Shown one piece after another: positions 38,898-49,125 of a stretch of 64,000 nucleotides of DNA. The position numbers were made by a program, and so were the translations under genes. Location: assembly GCF_900231165.1 (NCBI RefSeq), contig NZ_LT960614.1, forward strand, positions 4,031,501 through 4,095,500. The letters run 5' to 3'. Below the pieces are notes generated by a model. That model did no database searches and was not told where the DNA came from. It saw nothing but the letters and a program-made list of their open reading frames with translations. Position 1 is the stretch's first letter, and every line of letters begins with the position of its first letter. This stretch comes from Hartmannibacter diazotrophicus (lineage in GTDB: Bacteria; Pseudomonadota; Alphaproteobacteria; Rhizobiales; Pleomorphomonadaceae).

Positions 38898-41177
38898 TCA
38901 TCCGGAAAGGGGAACGCCGTGCTGTGCGGCAAAGTCGACCACACGGCGGCGAACGACCTCCGCACCTCTTTCGCCGGCCAGAGGATCCAGCATCTCGTCG
39001 AGGAGGCTCCGGAAGGGGGCGAGCGTCAGCTCCCGCATCATCGCCTTGACCGGCCCCACCGAGGCCGGCGTCATCGAGATGGAGCGATAGCCGAGACCGG
39101 CAAGGATCATCGCCGTCAACGGCTGGCCGGCGAGTTCGCCGCACAGCGCCACCGGCTTTTCGGCTGCCGCCGCCCGCTCGGCAACCAGCCGCAAGGCGCG
39201 CAGGAATGCCGGGCTCAGCGGGTCGAACCGGCTCGAGACGGCCGCATTGCCCCGGTCGACGGCCAGCATGAACTGGAACAGGTCGTTGGAACCGACCGAG
39301 GCGAAATCCACTTCCCGGAAGAGTTCGTCGAGACAGAAGAGCAGCGAAGGCACCTCGATCATCACGCCGAGTTCGATCTGCGCCGGACGCTCGTAGCCGA
39401 AGCGATCGAGATGGGCCAGTTCCTTCTCGACAAGATCGCGGGCCCGGCGGAATTCGTCGATCTCGCTGACCATCGGGAACATGACGCGGACATTGCGCCC
39501 CGATGCCGCCTTGAGAAGCGCCCGAAGCTGGGAGCGCAGAAGCGCCGGCCGGTCGAGCCCGAGACGCACGGCTCGCCAGCCGAGCGCCGGATTTTCCTCC
39601 GCCGTCGCGCGGATATAGGGCAGCACCTTGTCGCCGCCGATGTCGAGCGTGCGGAAAGTCACCGGACGGTCGCCCGCCGCATCCAGGACGCGCGAATAGA
39701 ACTGCTGCTGCACCGAAGTTCTCGGAAAATTCGAGGACAGCATGAACTGCAACTCGGTGCGGAAGAGACCGACACCCTCGGCGCCGGATTCGTCGAGATG
39801 CGGCATGTCGTAGACAAGGCCGGCATTCATCATCAGCCCGACCCGCACGCCGTCCTTCGTTTCGGCCGGAAAATCGCGAAGCTGCCGGTAGCGCTCCTGC
39901 CGCTTGGCGCGGAACTTCACCTTCTCGACGAAGGCCTGCTCGACTTCCGGCGGCGGGCGCAGATGCACCTGCGCCAGCTCGCCGTCGACGATGATCGCAT
40001 CGCCGTCCTCGGCCAGCGCCACGACGTCCGGCACCTGGGCAACGGCGGCGATGTTGAGGGCCCGGGCCACGATCGCCACGTGGCTGGACGGAGAGCCTTC
40101 CTCCAGCACCAGCCCCCGCAGCTTGGTGCGGTCGTAGTCGAGCAGTTCGGCCGGCCCCATGTTGCGCGCGACGAGGATCGAATCCTTGGGCATCTCCTCG
40201 CCCTGATGATCCTTGCCGATGAGTTCGCGCAGGAGCCTGAAGGTCAGGTCGTCGAAGTCGTGCAGGCGCTCGCGCAGATAGGGATCGCTCTGGCGCATCA
40301 TCTTGGCGCGCGTGTCCGACTGCACGCGCTCCACGGCGGCCTCGGCCGTCAGGCCCGAGCGCAGCACCGCCTCCTCCATGCGCCGCACCCAGCCGCGGTC
40401 GTAGGCGAACATGCGATAGGCCTCGAGCACGTCGCGGTGCTCGCCGTGATGCGACACCTCGCGCTTGGCCAGCATGTTGTCGACGGATTCGCGCAAGGCC
40501 GAAAGCGCCGCTTCGAGACGCTTGATTTCCGCCTCCGGATCCTCGGCAATGAGATTGGTGACGACGACACGGGGCTCGTGCAGCACCACATAGCCAAGCC
40601 CGACGCCGTCGGACAGCCCGACACCGCTGAGCGAGACGGGACGGCCGGCCTCCAGCACATTGGGTTCCGGCGACAGCGCGCTGAGCTCGCCCGCAGCGAT
40701 CATCTCCGCAATCACCATCGCGGTCGTCTGAAGGGCTTCCTCCTCCTCTTCGGAGTAGCTCTTGCGCACCTTGTTCTGGACGACGAGAACGCCCAGCGTC
40801 CGCCCTGCCCTCAGGATCGGGACACCGAGGAAGGAATGGTAGATTTCCTCACCCGTTTCAGGCAGATAGGCGAATTCGGGGTGAAGCTGCGCGTCGGGAA
40901 GATTGAGCGCCGTGGCGTCTTCGGCGATATGGCCCACGAGGCCCTGTCCGAGACGGAGCCCCGCCTTGTGCACCGAGTCGGGATTGAGACCCTCGGTTGC
41001 GTAAAGTTCCAGCACACCGTCGCCGCGGAGCACATAGACCGAGCATACCTCGGCCACCATGTTGGCCGCGATCACCACCACGATCTTGTTGAGCCGGTCC
41101 TGCGCGCTGATCGGCTCCGCCATCACCTCGCGGAGACGGCGCAGAAGAACGCGCGGACCAACGAGTGTCCCCCGCAT
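38898..41177 (-). CDS. ptsP: Nitrogen-type PTS enzyme I (phosphoenolpyruvate-protein phosphotransferase)
   Basis: A 759-residue protein with an N-terminal GAF domain (about 15-165; IVVVIAANMVAEVCSVYVLR), then the enzyme I parts: the phospho-His region (GSPSSHVAIVARAL) and the C-terminal PEP-binding barrel (GVGLFRTELQFM, RTLDIGGDK, VALCGELAG). By family it senses glutamine or 2-oxoglutarate through the GAF domain and phosphorylates NPr (PtsO), tuning nitrogen, carbon and potassium balance. It lies between lysC and prfA, as in other rhizobia. Confidence 0.95.
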   Translation of the reverse strand: MRGTLVGPRVLLRRLREVMAEPISAQDRLNKIVVVIAANMVAEVCSVYVLRGDGVLELYATEGLNPDSVHKAGLRLGQGLVGHIAEDATALNLPDAQLHPEFAYLPETGEEIYHSFLGVPILRAGRTLGVLVVQNKVRKSYSEEEEEALQTTAMVIAEMIAAGELSALSPEPNVLEAGRPVSLSGVGLSDGVGLGYVVLHEPRVVVTNLIAEDPEAEIKRLEAALSALRESVDNMLAKREVSHHGEHRDVLEAYRMFAYDRGWVRRMEEAVLRSGLTAEAAVERVQSDTRAKMMRQSDPYLRERLHDFDDLTFRLLRELIGKDHQGEEMPKDSILVARNMGPAELLDYDRTKLRGLVLEEGSPSSHVAIVARALNIAAVAQVPDVVALAEDGDAIIVDGELAQVHLRPPPEVEQAFVEKVKFRAKRQERYRQLRDFPAETKDGVRVGLMMNAGLVYDMPHLDESGAEGVGLFRTELQFMLSSNFPRTSVQQQFYSRVLDAAGDRPVTFRTLDIGGDKVLPYIRATAEENPALGWRAVRLGLDRPALLRSQLRALLKAASGRNVRVMFPMVSEIDEFRRARDLVEKELAHLDRFGYERPAQIELGVMIEVPSLLFCLDELFREVDFASVGSNDLFQFMLAVDRGNAAVSSRFDPLSPAFLRALRLVAERAAAAEKPVALCGELAGQPLTAMILAGLGYRSISMTPASVGPVKAMMRELTLAPFRSLLDEMLDPLAGERGAEVVRRRVVDFAAQHGVPLSG

Positions 41178-41400
41178 CGTCCGCCTTTCCGCATGCCGGG
41201 CGCCTGAGATGGCCCCCTCTTTCTACTAGCCCTGGCAAAGTCAGGGTGCAATTCCCGGTCCACCCCCGGCCCTCGGCCGGTTCGCCCCAGCAAGGCTGCG
41301 ACTGTCGGTCATACACGCCGCGCCCGTCCGGACCATGTCACCCGACGCGGCACCGACCGACGTTCGCCATTTGCAACCATGAGGGGTAGACCGCGTCCCG

Positions 41401-41430
41401 CCCGCGCATGTGCGGCCTCACACATGCGGG
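41401..41430 (-). terminator. Hairpin after lysC
   Basis: CCCGCGCATGTG and CACATGCGGG form a stem with one bulge, about 24 bases past the lysC stop. There is no T-run, so termination here is uncertain. Confidence 0.4.
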
Positions 41431-41453
41431 TCGGGATCAGACCCAGCCAGCGA

Positions 41454-42707
41454 TCAGACCTTGTCCAGTTCGTATAGCGAGTGCAGCGTGCGCACGGCAA
41501 GTTCGGTGTACGCCGCGTCGATGAGCACGGAAATCTTGATTTCCGAAGTGGTAATCGCACGGATGTTGATGGACTTTTCCGCCAGCGCCTTGAACGCGCC
41601 GGCCGCGACACCGGCGTGGCTGCGCATGCCCATGCCGATGACGGAGACCTTGCACACGTCCGTGGCGCTTTCCAGCGACTCGTATTCGAACTTGTCGGAG
41701 GATTTCACCACGCTGATCGCCCGGTCGTAGTCGGCCAGCGGCACGGTGAAGGTGATGTCGGTGAACTTGCCGTCCTGGGAGATATTCTGGACGATCATGT
41801 CCACGTTGATGTTGGCTTCGGCGAGCGGGCCGAAGACGGCCGCGGCAACGCCCGGCTTGTCGGCCACGCGCCGCAGCGAGATCTGGGCCTCGTCCTTGGA
41901 AAAGGCGATGCCCGTAACGACTTGTTGTTCCACGATTTCGTCCTCGTCGCAAATGAGAGTGCCATAAGGATCGCCATTCGGCATCACCCGCACTGCATTT
42001 GGATCCTCGAAGCTGGAGCGTACGAAGGTGCGAACGCCATGCACCATCGCAAGTTCCACCGAACGGACCTGCAGCACCTTGGATCCGAGCGAGGCCATCT
42101 CCAGCATCTCCTCGAAGGAGACCTTGTCGAGGCGCCGGGCTTTCGGAACGATGCGCGGGTCCGTGGTATAGACGCCATCGACGTCGGTGTAGATGTCGCA
42201 GCGGTCGGCCTTGATGGCCGCAGCAACCGCCACGGCGCTGGTGTCGGAGCCGCCGCGGCCGAGCGTTGAAATCCGGTTGTCCGGCGCAATCCCCTGGAAG
42301 CCGGCAATGACCGCGACCTGCCCCTGGCCCGAAATGCGCTCGATCAGCAGCGAACCGTCGATGTCGTCGATCCGTGCCGCACCGTGGGCGCCGTCCGTCT
42401 TGATCGGGATCTGCCAGCCCTGCCAGGAGCGCGCATTGACGCCCATGTCCTGCAGGACGATCGCCAGCAACCCGGACGTCACCTGCTCGCCGCTGGCGAC
42501 CACCGCGTCATATTCGCGTGCGTCATGCAGCAGCGAGGCCGACCGGCACAGCGAAACAAGTTCGTTGGTCTTGCCCGCCATGGCCGAGACCACCACCGCC
42601 ACCTCGTGCCCGGCATCCACCTCGCGTTTCACATGGGCGGCGACATTGCGGATGCGATCGAGATCGGCGACGGAGGTGCCGCCGAATTTCATGACGAGAC
42701 GGGCCAT
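41454..42707 (-). CDS. lysC: Aspartate kinase
   Basis: A 417-residue enzyme with the N-terminal signature VMKFGGTSVADLDRI, the kinase core (TLGRGGSDTSAVAVAAAI, DVDGVYTTDPRIVPKA) and two C-terminal ACT domains (EAQISLRRVADKPGVAAAVF; CKVSVIGMGMRSHAGVAAG). It phosphorylates aspartate at the head of lysine, threonine and methionine synthesis. The ACT domains give amino-acid feedback control. It is the monofunctional form without homoserine dehydrogenase. Confidence 0.96.
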   Translation of the reverse strand: MARLVMKFGGTSVADLDRIRNVAAHVKREVDAGHEVAVVVSAMAGKTNELVSLCRSASLLHDAREYDAVVASGEQVTSGLLAIVLQDMGVNARSWQGWQIPIKTDGAHGAARIDDIDGSLLIERISGQGQVAVIAGFQGIAPDNRISTLGRGGSDTSAVAVAAAIKADRCDIYTDVDGVYTTDPRIVPKARRLDKVSFEEMLEMASLGSKVLQVRSVELAMVHGVRTFVRSSFEDPNAVRVMPNGDPYGTLICDEDEIVEQQVVTGIAFSKDEAQISLRRVADKPGVAAAVFGPLAEANINVDMIVQNISQDGKFTDITFTVPLADYDRAISVVKSSDKFEYESLESATDVCKVSVIGMGMRSHAGVAAGAFKALAEKSINIRAITTSEIKISVLIDAAYTELAVRTLHSLYELDKV

Positions 42708-42912
42708 AGAACCAGTTCACTGACAGGCGTGATCGGGTCACGCGGGAAACAAGAAGGGGCGAGACACGCCGCCGCGCGCCTCAGATACAGGAACGGCGGC
42801 CCTTCTGCAACGTCCCGCGTGTTGCCGGATCATGGCCAAATGTTTCCCTTGACTTCGACGGGCCGCGAGCCGACGTAAACGCCAGACGCAGTGACGCACG
42901 AGGGGCCGGGTG

Positions 42913-43662
42913 ATGGCGGAAGCAGCACGGGCATCAACGATCGATCAGGCCGAGGTGGACCATTTCTCGCGGATCGCCGCCGACTGGTGGAATCCGGCCG
43001 GCAAGTTCCGCCCGCTGCACAAGTTCAATCCCGTGCGGCTCGGCTATCTCAAGCGTGAGATCTGCACCCATTTCGGCCGCGACGCCAATGCGGTGAAAAG
43101 CCTTGCCGGGCTCGACATCCTCGACATCGGCTGCGGCGGCGGCCTGCTCTGCGAGCCGCTTTCGCGTCTTGGCGCCTCCGTCGTCGGCATCGACCCCTCC
43201 TCGACCAATATCGAGGTCGCAAAACTCCACGCCGAGCAGTCGGGTCTTGAGATCGACTACCGCGCAACGACGGCGGAAGAGCTTGCCGAGGGCAGCGCCT
43301 TCGACGTCGTTCTCGCAATGGAGGTGGTCGAGCATGTTTCGGATGTGCCGGCCTTCCTGGCGACCGCCGCAAGCCTCGTACGGCCCGGCGGCCTGATCGT
43401 CGTCTCCACGATCAATCGCACGGCGAAGGCCTTCGCGCTCGCCATCGTCGGCGCCGAATACGTGCTGCGCTGGCTGCCGCGCGGCACCCATTCCTACGAC
43501 AAGCTGGTGCGCCCGGAGGAGATCGAGGCGCCGCTGCAGGAAGAAGGCTTCATCCTGCTCGACCGCAAGGGCGTCGTCTACGATCCCTTCCGCGATGACT
43601 GGAAGGAAGCGAGCGACACCGACGTCAACTACATGGTGCTGGCGACGCGGCCGAGACAGTAA
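42913..43662 (+). CDS. ubiG: Bifunctional ubiquinone O-methyltransferase
   Basis: A 249-residue SAM-dependent methyltransferase. The N-terminus ([20 protein letters not shown]) and the SAM motif ([20 protein letters not shown]) are diagnostic for UbiG, and the later [20 protein letters not shown] adds support. It carries out both O-methylations in ubiquinone synthesis at the membrane. It is divergent from lysC. The ATG at 42913 is preceded directly by an in-frame GTG at 42910; either could start translation. Confidence 0.95.
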   Translation: MAEAARASTIDQAEVDHFSRIAADWWNPAGKFRPLHKFNPVRLGYLKREICTHFGRDANAVKSLAGLDILDIGCGGGLLCEPLSRLGASVVGIDPSSTNIEVAKLHAEQSGLEIDYRATTAEELAEGSAFDVVLAMEVVEHVSDVPAFLATAASLVRPGGLIVVSTINRTAKAFALAIVGAEYVLRWLPRGTHSYDKLVRPEEIEAPLQEEGFILLDRKGVVYDPFRDDWKEASDTDVNYMVLATRPRQ

Positions 43663-43713
43663 CTTTGCCTTGAGTGGTCCGCCCGCGCGGACCTTGACGA
43701 CGCATGCACCTGA

Positions 43714-44109
43714 TCAGCCCTGCCGCTTGGCCGTCACCTCGATTTCGACCTTCATCTCCTCGCGGATGAGATCGGCGACGATCATCGTTGCCGCGGGACG
43801 GACCTCGCCGAAGACGCGCCCGAGTTCGGCGAAGACGTCGCCGACGTACTCCCGGTCGGTGACGATGTAGCGGGCCCGCACCACGTCCGACATGGCAAAG
43901 CCGGCTTCCTTCAGGGCGCTCTCGATCGTCAGGAGCGCGTTCATCGTCTGCGTGCCCGCGCTTTCGGGCATCTTCATCGTTGCATAGTCGTAGCCGGTCG
44001 TCCCGGAAACGAAACACCAGTCGCCATCGACGACGGCGCGCGAATAGCCCGCCGCCTTTTCAAAGGGCGAGCCGGACGAAATCAGTTTACGGGTCGATGT
44101 TTCGGTCAT
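43714..44109 (-). CDS. RidA/YjgF/UK114-family protein
   Basis: A 131-residue protein with the RidA pattern (SGSPFEKAAGYSRAVVDGDW, FVSGTTGYDY, ARYIVTDREYVGDVFAELG, VEIEVTAKR). Family members form trimers that deaminate reactive enamine/imine intermediates or act in catabolic pathways. The Arg of the active site in true RidA (the IR motif near residue 105) is represented by the ARYIVTD region and is not clearly conserved, so it may belong to a RidA-like subgroup. The start at 44109 gives the family length. Confidence 0.85.
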   Translation of the reverse strand: MTETSTRKLISSGSPFEKAAGYSRAVVDGDWCFVSGTTGYDYATMKMPESAGTQTMNALLTIESALKEAGFAMSDVVRARYIVTDREYVGDVFAELGRVFGEVRPAATMIVADLIREEMKVEIEVTAKRQG

Positions 44110-44209
44110 GATCGCGTCCCCGGGAGCCGCTTGAGACGAAAAAGCCGGCGATCCTGCAACCACCGGCTTCAACTATAGCACGAATAATCGTGACGCTCAG
44201 ACTCGGGGC

Positions 44210-44815
44210 TCAGGCCCAGGGATGGACGTCGGCGAGCTTGGTTTCGTAGGACGCGATGGCGGCCTCCTTCTCCAGCGTCAGGCCGATGTCGTCGAGGCCG
44301 TTGAGCAGGCAGTGCTTCTTGAACGCGTCGATCTCGAAGTGGATCTCGCCGCCGTCGGGGCCCTTGATCGTCTGGCTCTGCAGGTCGACGGTCAGCGTCG
44401 CGTTGGAGCCGCGCTCGGCGTCGTCCATCAGCAGCTTGAGCTGCTCGGGCGTCACGACGATCGGCAGGATGCCGTTCTTGAAACAGTTGTTGTAGAAAAT
44501 GTCGGCGAAGGACGTGGAGATCACGCAGCGGATGCCGAAGTCGAGCAGTGCCCACGGCGCATGCTCGCGCGAGGAGCCGCAGCCGAAATTGTCGCCGGCG
44601 ACCAGGATCTGCGCCTTTTCATAGGCCGGCTTGTTGAGAATGAAGCTTTCATTCTTCGAGCCGTCGTCGTTGTAGCGCATTTCAGAGAACAGGCCCGTGC
44701 CGAGGCCGGTCCTCTTGATCGTCTTCAGATACTGCTTGGGAATGATCATGTCGGTGTCGACATTGACGATCGGCAGCGGGGCGGCAACGCCGGTGAGGGT
44801 GGTGAACTTTTCCAT
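44210..44815 (-). CDS. leuD: 3-isopropylmalate dehydratase small subunit
   Basis: A 201-residue swivel-domain protein with the family motifs [34 protein letters not shown] and [18 protein letters not shown]. Together with LeuC it isomerises 2- and 3-isopropylmalate in leucine synthesis. leuC is not in the window; separate leuC and leuD are normal in this group. Confidence 0.96.
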   Translation of the reverse strand: MEKFTTLTGVAAPLPIVNVDTDMIIPKQYLKTIKRTGLGTGLFSEMRYNDDGSKNESFILNKPAYEKAQILVAGDNFGCGSSREHAPWALLDFGIRCVISTSFADIFYNNCFKNGILPIVVTPEQLKLLMDDAERGSNATLTVDLQSQTIKGPDGGEIHFEIDAFKKHCLLNGLDDIGLTLEKEAAIASYETKLADVHPWA

Positions 44816-44877
44816 CTGTCGTAACCGTTGGAGTTTGGTTGCGTCCGCCTGAAGCCGGGCAGGAACTCGGGATGAAT

Positions 44878-45837
44878 TCAGGCGGCGGCGGACTGGCGAT
44901 GACCGATGAGACCCGTTGCCGGATCGGCACCGATCATCAGGTTGAGGTTCTGGACGGCGGCGCCGGACGCGCCCTTGCCGAGGTTGTCATAGAGGACCGC
45001 AAGCAGAACCTGTTCGCGCATGTCGTTGCCGAAAACATGGATCTGCATGGAATTGGTGCCGTTGAGCGAGCGCGGATCGAGCCCCGCGACTTTGTCTGCG
45101 GTCGACAGCGGACCCACGCTGACGAACGTCTCGCCGGCGTAGCGGTCCTGCAGGACCGCATGGACGTCCGTCGAGGCGACATGCCCAGGAAGGTTCCACA
45201 ACTGCAACGGAATGAAGGTCAGCATGCCTTGCGCGAAATTGCCGACCGACGGCTGGAACAGCGGATCGTGCTCCAGCTTGGCGTAGGCCTTCATTTCCGG
45301 CAGATGCTTGTGGTTGAGGCGCAGGCCATAGGGGATGAACGGCACCTGATCGGAGGCGTTCTCGTAATCCTCGATCATCTGGCGTCCGCCGCCGCTGTAG
45401 CCGGAGATGCCGTTATAGGTCAGCGGGAAATCGGCCGGCAGCAGGCTTGCCTCGACAAGCGGCCGCACGCAAGCGATCAGACCCTGCGGCCAGCAGCCCG
45501 GATTGGCGACCCGCTTGGAGGCGGCGATCGTCTCGCCATGCCCCGGCGCCATTTCCGCAAATCCGTACTCCCAGCCATCCGAAACGCGGTGGGCGGTCGA
45601 GGCATCGATGACCCGCGTGTCGGGGTTCTCGATCATGGACACCGATTCGCGCGCCGCATCGTCCGGCAGGCAGAGGATGGCAACATCGGCTTCGTTGAGC
45701 AGCCGCGCCCGCGCGGCCGGGTTCTTGCGCTCCGACGCGTCGATCGTCAGAAGCGTGATATCGGAGCGGCTGGAGAGGCGCTCACGTATCTGCAAGCCGG
45801 TTGTCCCGGCTTCGCCGTCGATGAAGATCTTGTGCAT
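44878..45837 (-). CDS. argC: N-acetyl-gamma-glutamyl-phosphate reductase (short form)
   Basis: A 319-residue NADP-dependent reductase. The N-terminus [18 protein letters not shown] is the nucleotide-binding motif, and the catalytic cysteine is in [13 protein letters not shown]. The length fits the short (type 2) ArgC common in alphaproteobacteria. It catalyses the third step of arginine synthesis; argG is also in the window, 17 kb away. The Met at 45837 starts the Rossmann strand, so the in-frame upstream Met at 45921 is unlikely. Confidence 0.95.
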   Translation of the reverse strand: MHKIFIDGEAGTTGLQIRERLSSRSDITLLTIDASERKNPAARARLLNEADVAILCLPDDAARESVSMIENPDTRVIDASTAHRVSDGWEYGFAEMAPGHGETIAASKRVANPGCWPQGLIACVRPLVEASLLPADFPLTYNGISGYSGGGRQMIEDYENASDQVPFIPYGLRLNHKHLPEMKAYAKLEHDPLFQPSVGNFAQGMLTFIPLQLWNLPGHVASTDVHAVLQDRYAGETFVSVGPLSTADKVAGLDPRSLNGTNSMQIHVFGNDMREQVLLAVLYDNLGKGASGAAVQNLNLMIGADPATGLIGHRQSAAA

Positions 45838-45968
45838 GGTTCGTCTTTCCCGCGAGGCGTCCCCGCAGCTTTTCAGTTCCAGGGGCCGGGCTCTCATAAC
45901 ACCTGAGAACGACAGTGTCATGTAGATGCCGCATCAGCGTCATACAGATGCCGCCTCAGGCGTTCGAT

Positions 45969-46406
45969 TCACCCCGCCGCCGCTTCGATACTCTCCATAT
46001 CCTCGTCGGACAGGCCAAAGTGATGTCCGATTTCGTGCACCAGAACATGGCTTACGATATCGCCGAGCGTCTCGTCATGATCCGTCCAGTAGTCGAGGAT
46101 CGGACGACGATAAAGCCAGATGCGGTTCGGCATCTGCCCGGTCGACGGCGAGGCGCCGTCCTGCGCGATACCGACCCCGACAAAAAGGCCGAGCAATTCG
46201 AAGGGATCCTCGATGTCGAGGTCGTCCAGCGCCTCGTCATCGGCGAAATCGGCGACGCGAATCTCGATGTCGCCCGTCAGTCGCCTGAACTCGCCGGGAA
46301 GCCGATCATACGCCATGCGGGCCAGATGGTCGAACACGCCAAGGTCCGGGGCGCGAGCCCCGTGCCAGCCTTCCGCCCCGACACCATCGTCAAGGTCCTG
46401 CAGCAT
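45969..46406 (-). CDS. Zincin-like metallopeptidase family protein
   Basis: A 145-residue protein with the metal-binding HExxH motif in LVHEIGHHFGLSDEDME (His-Glu-x-x-His plus a downstream acidic residue), of the DUF1025/MPN-unrelated zincin type found widely in proteobacteria. The substrate is unknown. AAGGAGG lies 11 bases before the ATG at 46406; a GTG 6 bases upstream is better spaced and may be the true start. Confidence 0.82.
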   Translation of the reverse strand: MLQDLDDGVGAEGWHGARAPDLGVFDHLARMAYDRLPGEFRRLTGDIEIRVADFADDEALDDLDIEDPFELLGLFVGVGIAQDGASPSTGQMPNRIWLYRRPILDYWTDHDETLGDIVSHVLVHEIGHHFGLSDEDMESIEAAAG

Positions 46407-46539
46407 TACCACAACACCCTCCTTTTTGGTCGCTGTTATGGTGTTTTTCACAGCTCTTCGCAATATCGCTCATCGCGGTCTTGTCTTGTCGGCGAATGCG
46501 ATTTCAAATTGCCCAAGCGCCACGGATTCGGAGCCCTCC

Positions 46540-47076
46540 ATGCCCAGGCTGTTCACGGCGGTCGAAATTCCGCGAGACATTGCCATGCAGCTTTCGCTGC
46601 TCCGCGGAGGTCTTCATGGGGCCCGCTGGATCGACCCGGAAAACTTCCATGTGACCCTGCGCTTCATCGGCGACATCGACGACCGGACCGCCGATGAGGT
46701 CGCCGACGCGCTCGACCGCGTCAACCGGCGCTCCTTCACCCTGCAAATCCGGGGGCTCGACGCCTTTTCGAGCCGGGGACCCCATGCCCTCATCGCCAGC
46801 ATCGAGCCGACCGCATCGCTTCTGGAGTTGCAGGCCGAGCAGGAGCGACTGATGCAGCGGCTCGGTCTGAAACCGGAGCCGCGCCGCTTCCACCCCCACG
46901 TCACGCTCGCGCGGTTGCGCGGCACGACCTCCTCGGAGGTCGCGGACTGGCTGGCGATGCGCGGCGACTATCGGCTTCCCGCCTTCGAGGTCTCGCGTTT
47001 CGTGCTTTATTCCTCGCGCTCCAGCGTCGGCGGCGGTCCCTATCTCGTCGAGGAAGCCTACCCGCTCGCCGCCTGA
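46540..47076 (+). CDS. thpR: RNA 2',3'-cyclic phosphodiesterase (ThpR, 2H family)
   Basis: A 178-residue protein with the two HxTx motifs that define the 2H phosphoesterases: HVTLRF (about residue 39) and HVTLAR (about residue 117). It was formerly called 2'-5' RNA ligase. GGAG lies 6 bases before the ATG at 46540. The frame is open far upstream without coding-type codons, so the shorter protein is preferred. Confidence 0.92.
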   Translation: MPRLFTAVEIPRDIAMQLSLLRGGLHGARWIDPENFHVTLRFIGDIDDRTADEVADALDRVNRRSFTLQIRGLDAFSSRGPHALIASIEPTASLLELQAEQERLMQRLGLKPEPRRFHPHVTLARLRGTTSSEVADWLAMRGDYRLPAFEVSRFVLYSSRSSVGGGPYLVEEAYPLAA

Positions 47077-47118
47077 GCCCCGCGATCCGCCCGAGCCAAG
47101 CGATCCGGCAATCGCCGG

Positions 47119-47595
47119 TCAGGCGCCATAGAGCTTGCGCACAATCTCGCGCGCGCCCTCGCGGCAAAGGTCCGCCACCGCGGCAAAATCCTGCGCCGAA
47201 CCATAGTAGGGATCGGGCACATCCTGCATGTGGCCGAAGGCAAGCTCGCGAAACAGGCGGATCGACGCGGCGCTCTCGGCCGGGGCGAGAGACTGAAGAT
47301 CGGCGAGATTGTTGCGATCCATCGCCAGCATGAGATCGAAGCGCTCGAAGTCGGCGGGCGTCACCTTGCGGGCCCGCTGCAGGGAAATGTCGATCCCCAG
47401 TTGTCCGGCGGCGCGGATCGAGCGCGAATCCGGCGGATCGCCTGCGTGCCAGCCACCCGTGCCCGCCGAATCGATCTCGACCGTTTCGGCAAGTCCCACC
47501 TCGTCCAGAGCCATCCGCAAGAACCCCTCCCCGAGGGGCGAGCGGCAGATGTTGCCAAGGCAGACGACGATGATTGATCGGGGGGACGCGCTCAT
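47119..47595 (-). CDS. Low-molecular-weight protein-tyrosine phosphatase
   Basis: A 158-residue protein with the phosphate-binding loop CLGNICRSP (C-x5-R-S) at about residues 12-20 and the general-acid aspartate in VPDPYYGSAQDF. By family it removes phosphate from protein tyrosine (or arsenate-like substrates in relatives). AGGAG lies 6 bases before the ATG at 47595. It is convergent with thpR. Confidence 0.93.
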   Translation of the reverse strand: MSASPRSIIVVCLGNICRSPLGEGFLRMALDEVGLAETVEIDSAGTGGWHAGDPPDSRSIRAAGQLGIDISLQRARKVTPADFERFDLMLAMDRNNLADLQSLAPAESAASIRLFRELAFGHMQDVPDPYYGSAQDFAAVADLCREGAREIVRKLYGA

Positions 47596-47763
47596 GAGCT
47601 CTCCTTTTGCCGCAATGCTCTGCTTTTGGAACATCCTCGGTCAGCGAGCAACTCTTGTGATCGCGCGGACAATGCGCATCTATCAGTATTGGAGACTGTA
47701 TCCGGAACGGACAACGTCGTCCGGCGGCCGGGTGCGGAGACAATCGCGGGGAGTGACGGGGGC

Positions 47764-48138
47764 ATGCCTCCAACCAAGCATTTCGACAATCCGGAGATTC
47801 TCGGGCCCGAGAGGCTCGGCTCGCAGGAACAGCAGGAAGCGCGCGTGCGCAAGAATTTCTGGCGCGTGCTGAAACGGGCCGGACGGTCCATTCCGTTTGT
47901 CGACGAGGTGGTGGCCGCCTATTACTGCGCCCTCGACCCCGAGACGCCGGTGCGGGTTCGCGTGATGCTCATGGGAGCGCTCGCCTACTTCGTTCTGCCC
48001 GTCGATGCCGTGCCAGACTTCCTGGCCCTTGTCGGCTTCACCGATGACGTCACGGTGCTTGCCGCGACGATTGCCATGGTCCGCGGCCATATCACGGCCA
48101 AGCACCGGGACAAGGCGCACGAGGCCCTGAAAGACTGA
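47764..48138 (+). CDS. DUF1232 (YkvA-like) membrane-associated protein
   Basis: A 124-residue protein with the YkvA/DUF1232 domain at about residues 50-110 (YYCALDPETPVRVRVMLMGA; YFVLPVDAVPDFLALVGFTDD). This is a conserved short hydrophobic segment of unknown role, preceded by a basic region. The ATG at 47764 follows a G-rich ribosome site. It is divergent from the tyrosine phosphatase and convergent with the oxidoreductase. Confidence 0.85.
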   Translation: MPPTKHFDNPEILGPERLGSQEQQEARVRKNFWRVLKRAGRSIPFVDEVVAAYYCALDPETPVRVRVMLMGALAYFVLPVDAVPDFLALVGFTDDVTVLAATIAMVRGHITAKHRDKAHEALKD

Positions 48139-48144
48139 AGGCGC

Positions 48145-49125
48145 CTATGGTCCGGGCGCAATGACGATCTTTCCCAGAACCTTGCGGTCGGCGATCATCG
48201 CCATCGCCTCACCGATCCGTTCCAGCGGCAGGCGCGCATGGATATGCGGCTTCAGGCGGCCGGCCGCCACATGATCGAGGATTTCCTCCGTGTTGCGGCG
48301 ATGCCCTTCGGGATCGATCTCGATCCACCGCCCCCAGAAGACGCCGAGAACGTCGATACCCTTCAGCAGCACGAGGTTGAGCGGCAGCTTCGGGATGTTG
48401 CCGGCGGCAAAGCCGACGACGAGATAGCGCCCGCCCCATCCCGTCGCCCGCACCGCCGGTTCCGTCAGATCGCCGCCGACCGCGTCATAGACGACATCGA
48501 CCCCGGCGCCGACCGTGAGATCCTTCAGCCGCTCTTTGAGATCCTCGGTCGAGGTGTTGATCGTCTCGGCGGCGCCGTTCGCCCGGGCAAAGGCGCATTT
48601 TTCCTCCGAGGAGGCGCAGGCGATCACCCTCGCCCCCATGAGATGACCAAGCTCAACGGCGGACTGCCCCGCGCCGCCGGCAGCCCCGAGCACGCAAAGC
48701 GTCTCGCCGGCTTTCAGCTTCGCCCGGTCCTTCAGCGCATGCAGCGTCGTGCCATAGGTGATGAAGGTCGTCGCCGCGACGTCGAACTCGACGCCATCGG
48801 GCAGCCGGACGGCCTGGGTGGCCGGTATGGCGATCTGCTCGCGCGCCGCGCCCCATTTGATATAGGCCGCGATTCTGTCGCCCACTTTGAACTCATCGAC
48901 CCGCGCACCGACGGCGACAACCGTGCCGGCAAACTCGCCGCAAGGAGAGAACGGCCGCTGCGGACGATACTGGTACCGGTCGTTGATAATCAGCGTGTCA
49001 AAGAAATTGAGGCTCGCCGCCCTGACGTCGACAACGACCTCGCCGGGGCCCGCGACGGGCGCCTCGATCTCGGCAAGTTCAAGCGCGTCCGGCCCGCCGG
49101 GGTGCGTCGAAAGCACGGCCTTCAT
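48145..49125 (-). CDS. NADPH:quinone oxidoreductase / zinc-independent medium-chain dehydrogenase
   Basis: A 326-residue MDR-superfamily enzyme of the quinone-reductase type. It has an N-terminal GroES-like domain (SPCGEFAGTVVAVGARVDEF), the nucleotide-binding motif VLGAAGGAGQSAVELGHLMG and a C-terminal VLGKIVIAP ending. It lacks the structural zinc cysteines of alcohol dehydrogenases. GGAGG sits just upstream of the ATG. The natural substrate is unknown. Confidence 0.9.
   Translation of the reverse strand: MKAVLSTHPGGPDALELAEIEAPVAGPGEVVVDVRAASLNFFDTLIINDRYQYRPQRPFSPCGEFAGTVVAVGARVDEFKVGDRIAAYIKWGAAREQIAIPATQAVRLPDGVEFDVAATTFITYGTTLHALKDRAKLKAGETLCVLGAAGGAGQSAVELGHLMGARVIACASSEEKCAFARANGAAETINTSTEDLKERLKDLTVGAGVDVVYDAVGGDLTEPAVRATGWGGRYLVVGFAAGNIPKLPLNLVLLKGIDVLGVFWGRWIEIDPEGHRRNTEEILDHVAAGRLKPHIHARLPLERIGEAMAMIADRKVLGKIVIAPGP

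Noticed and set aside
38832-41207. 791-codon rightward open frame opposite ptsP
   Set aside because: Antisense of ptsP without domain similarity.
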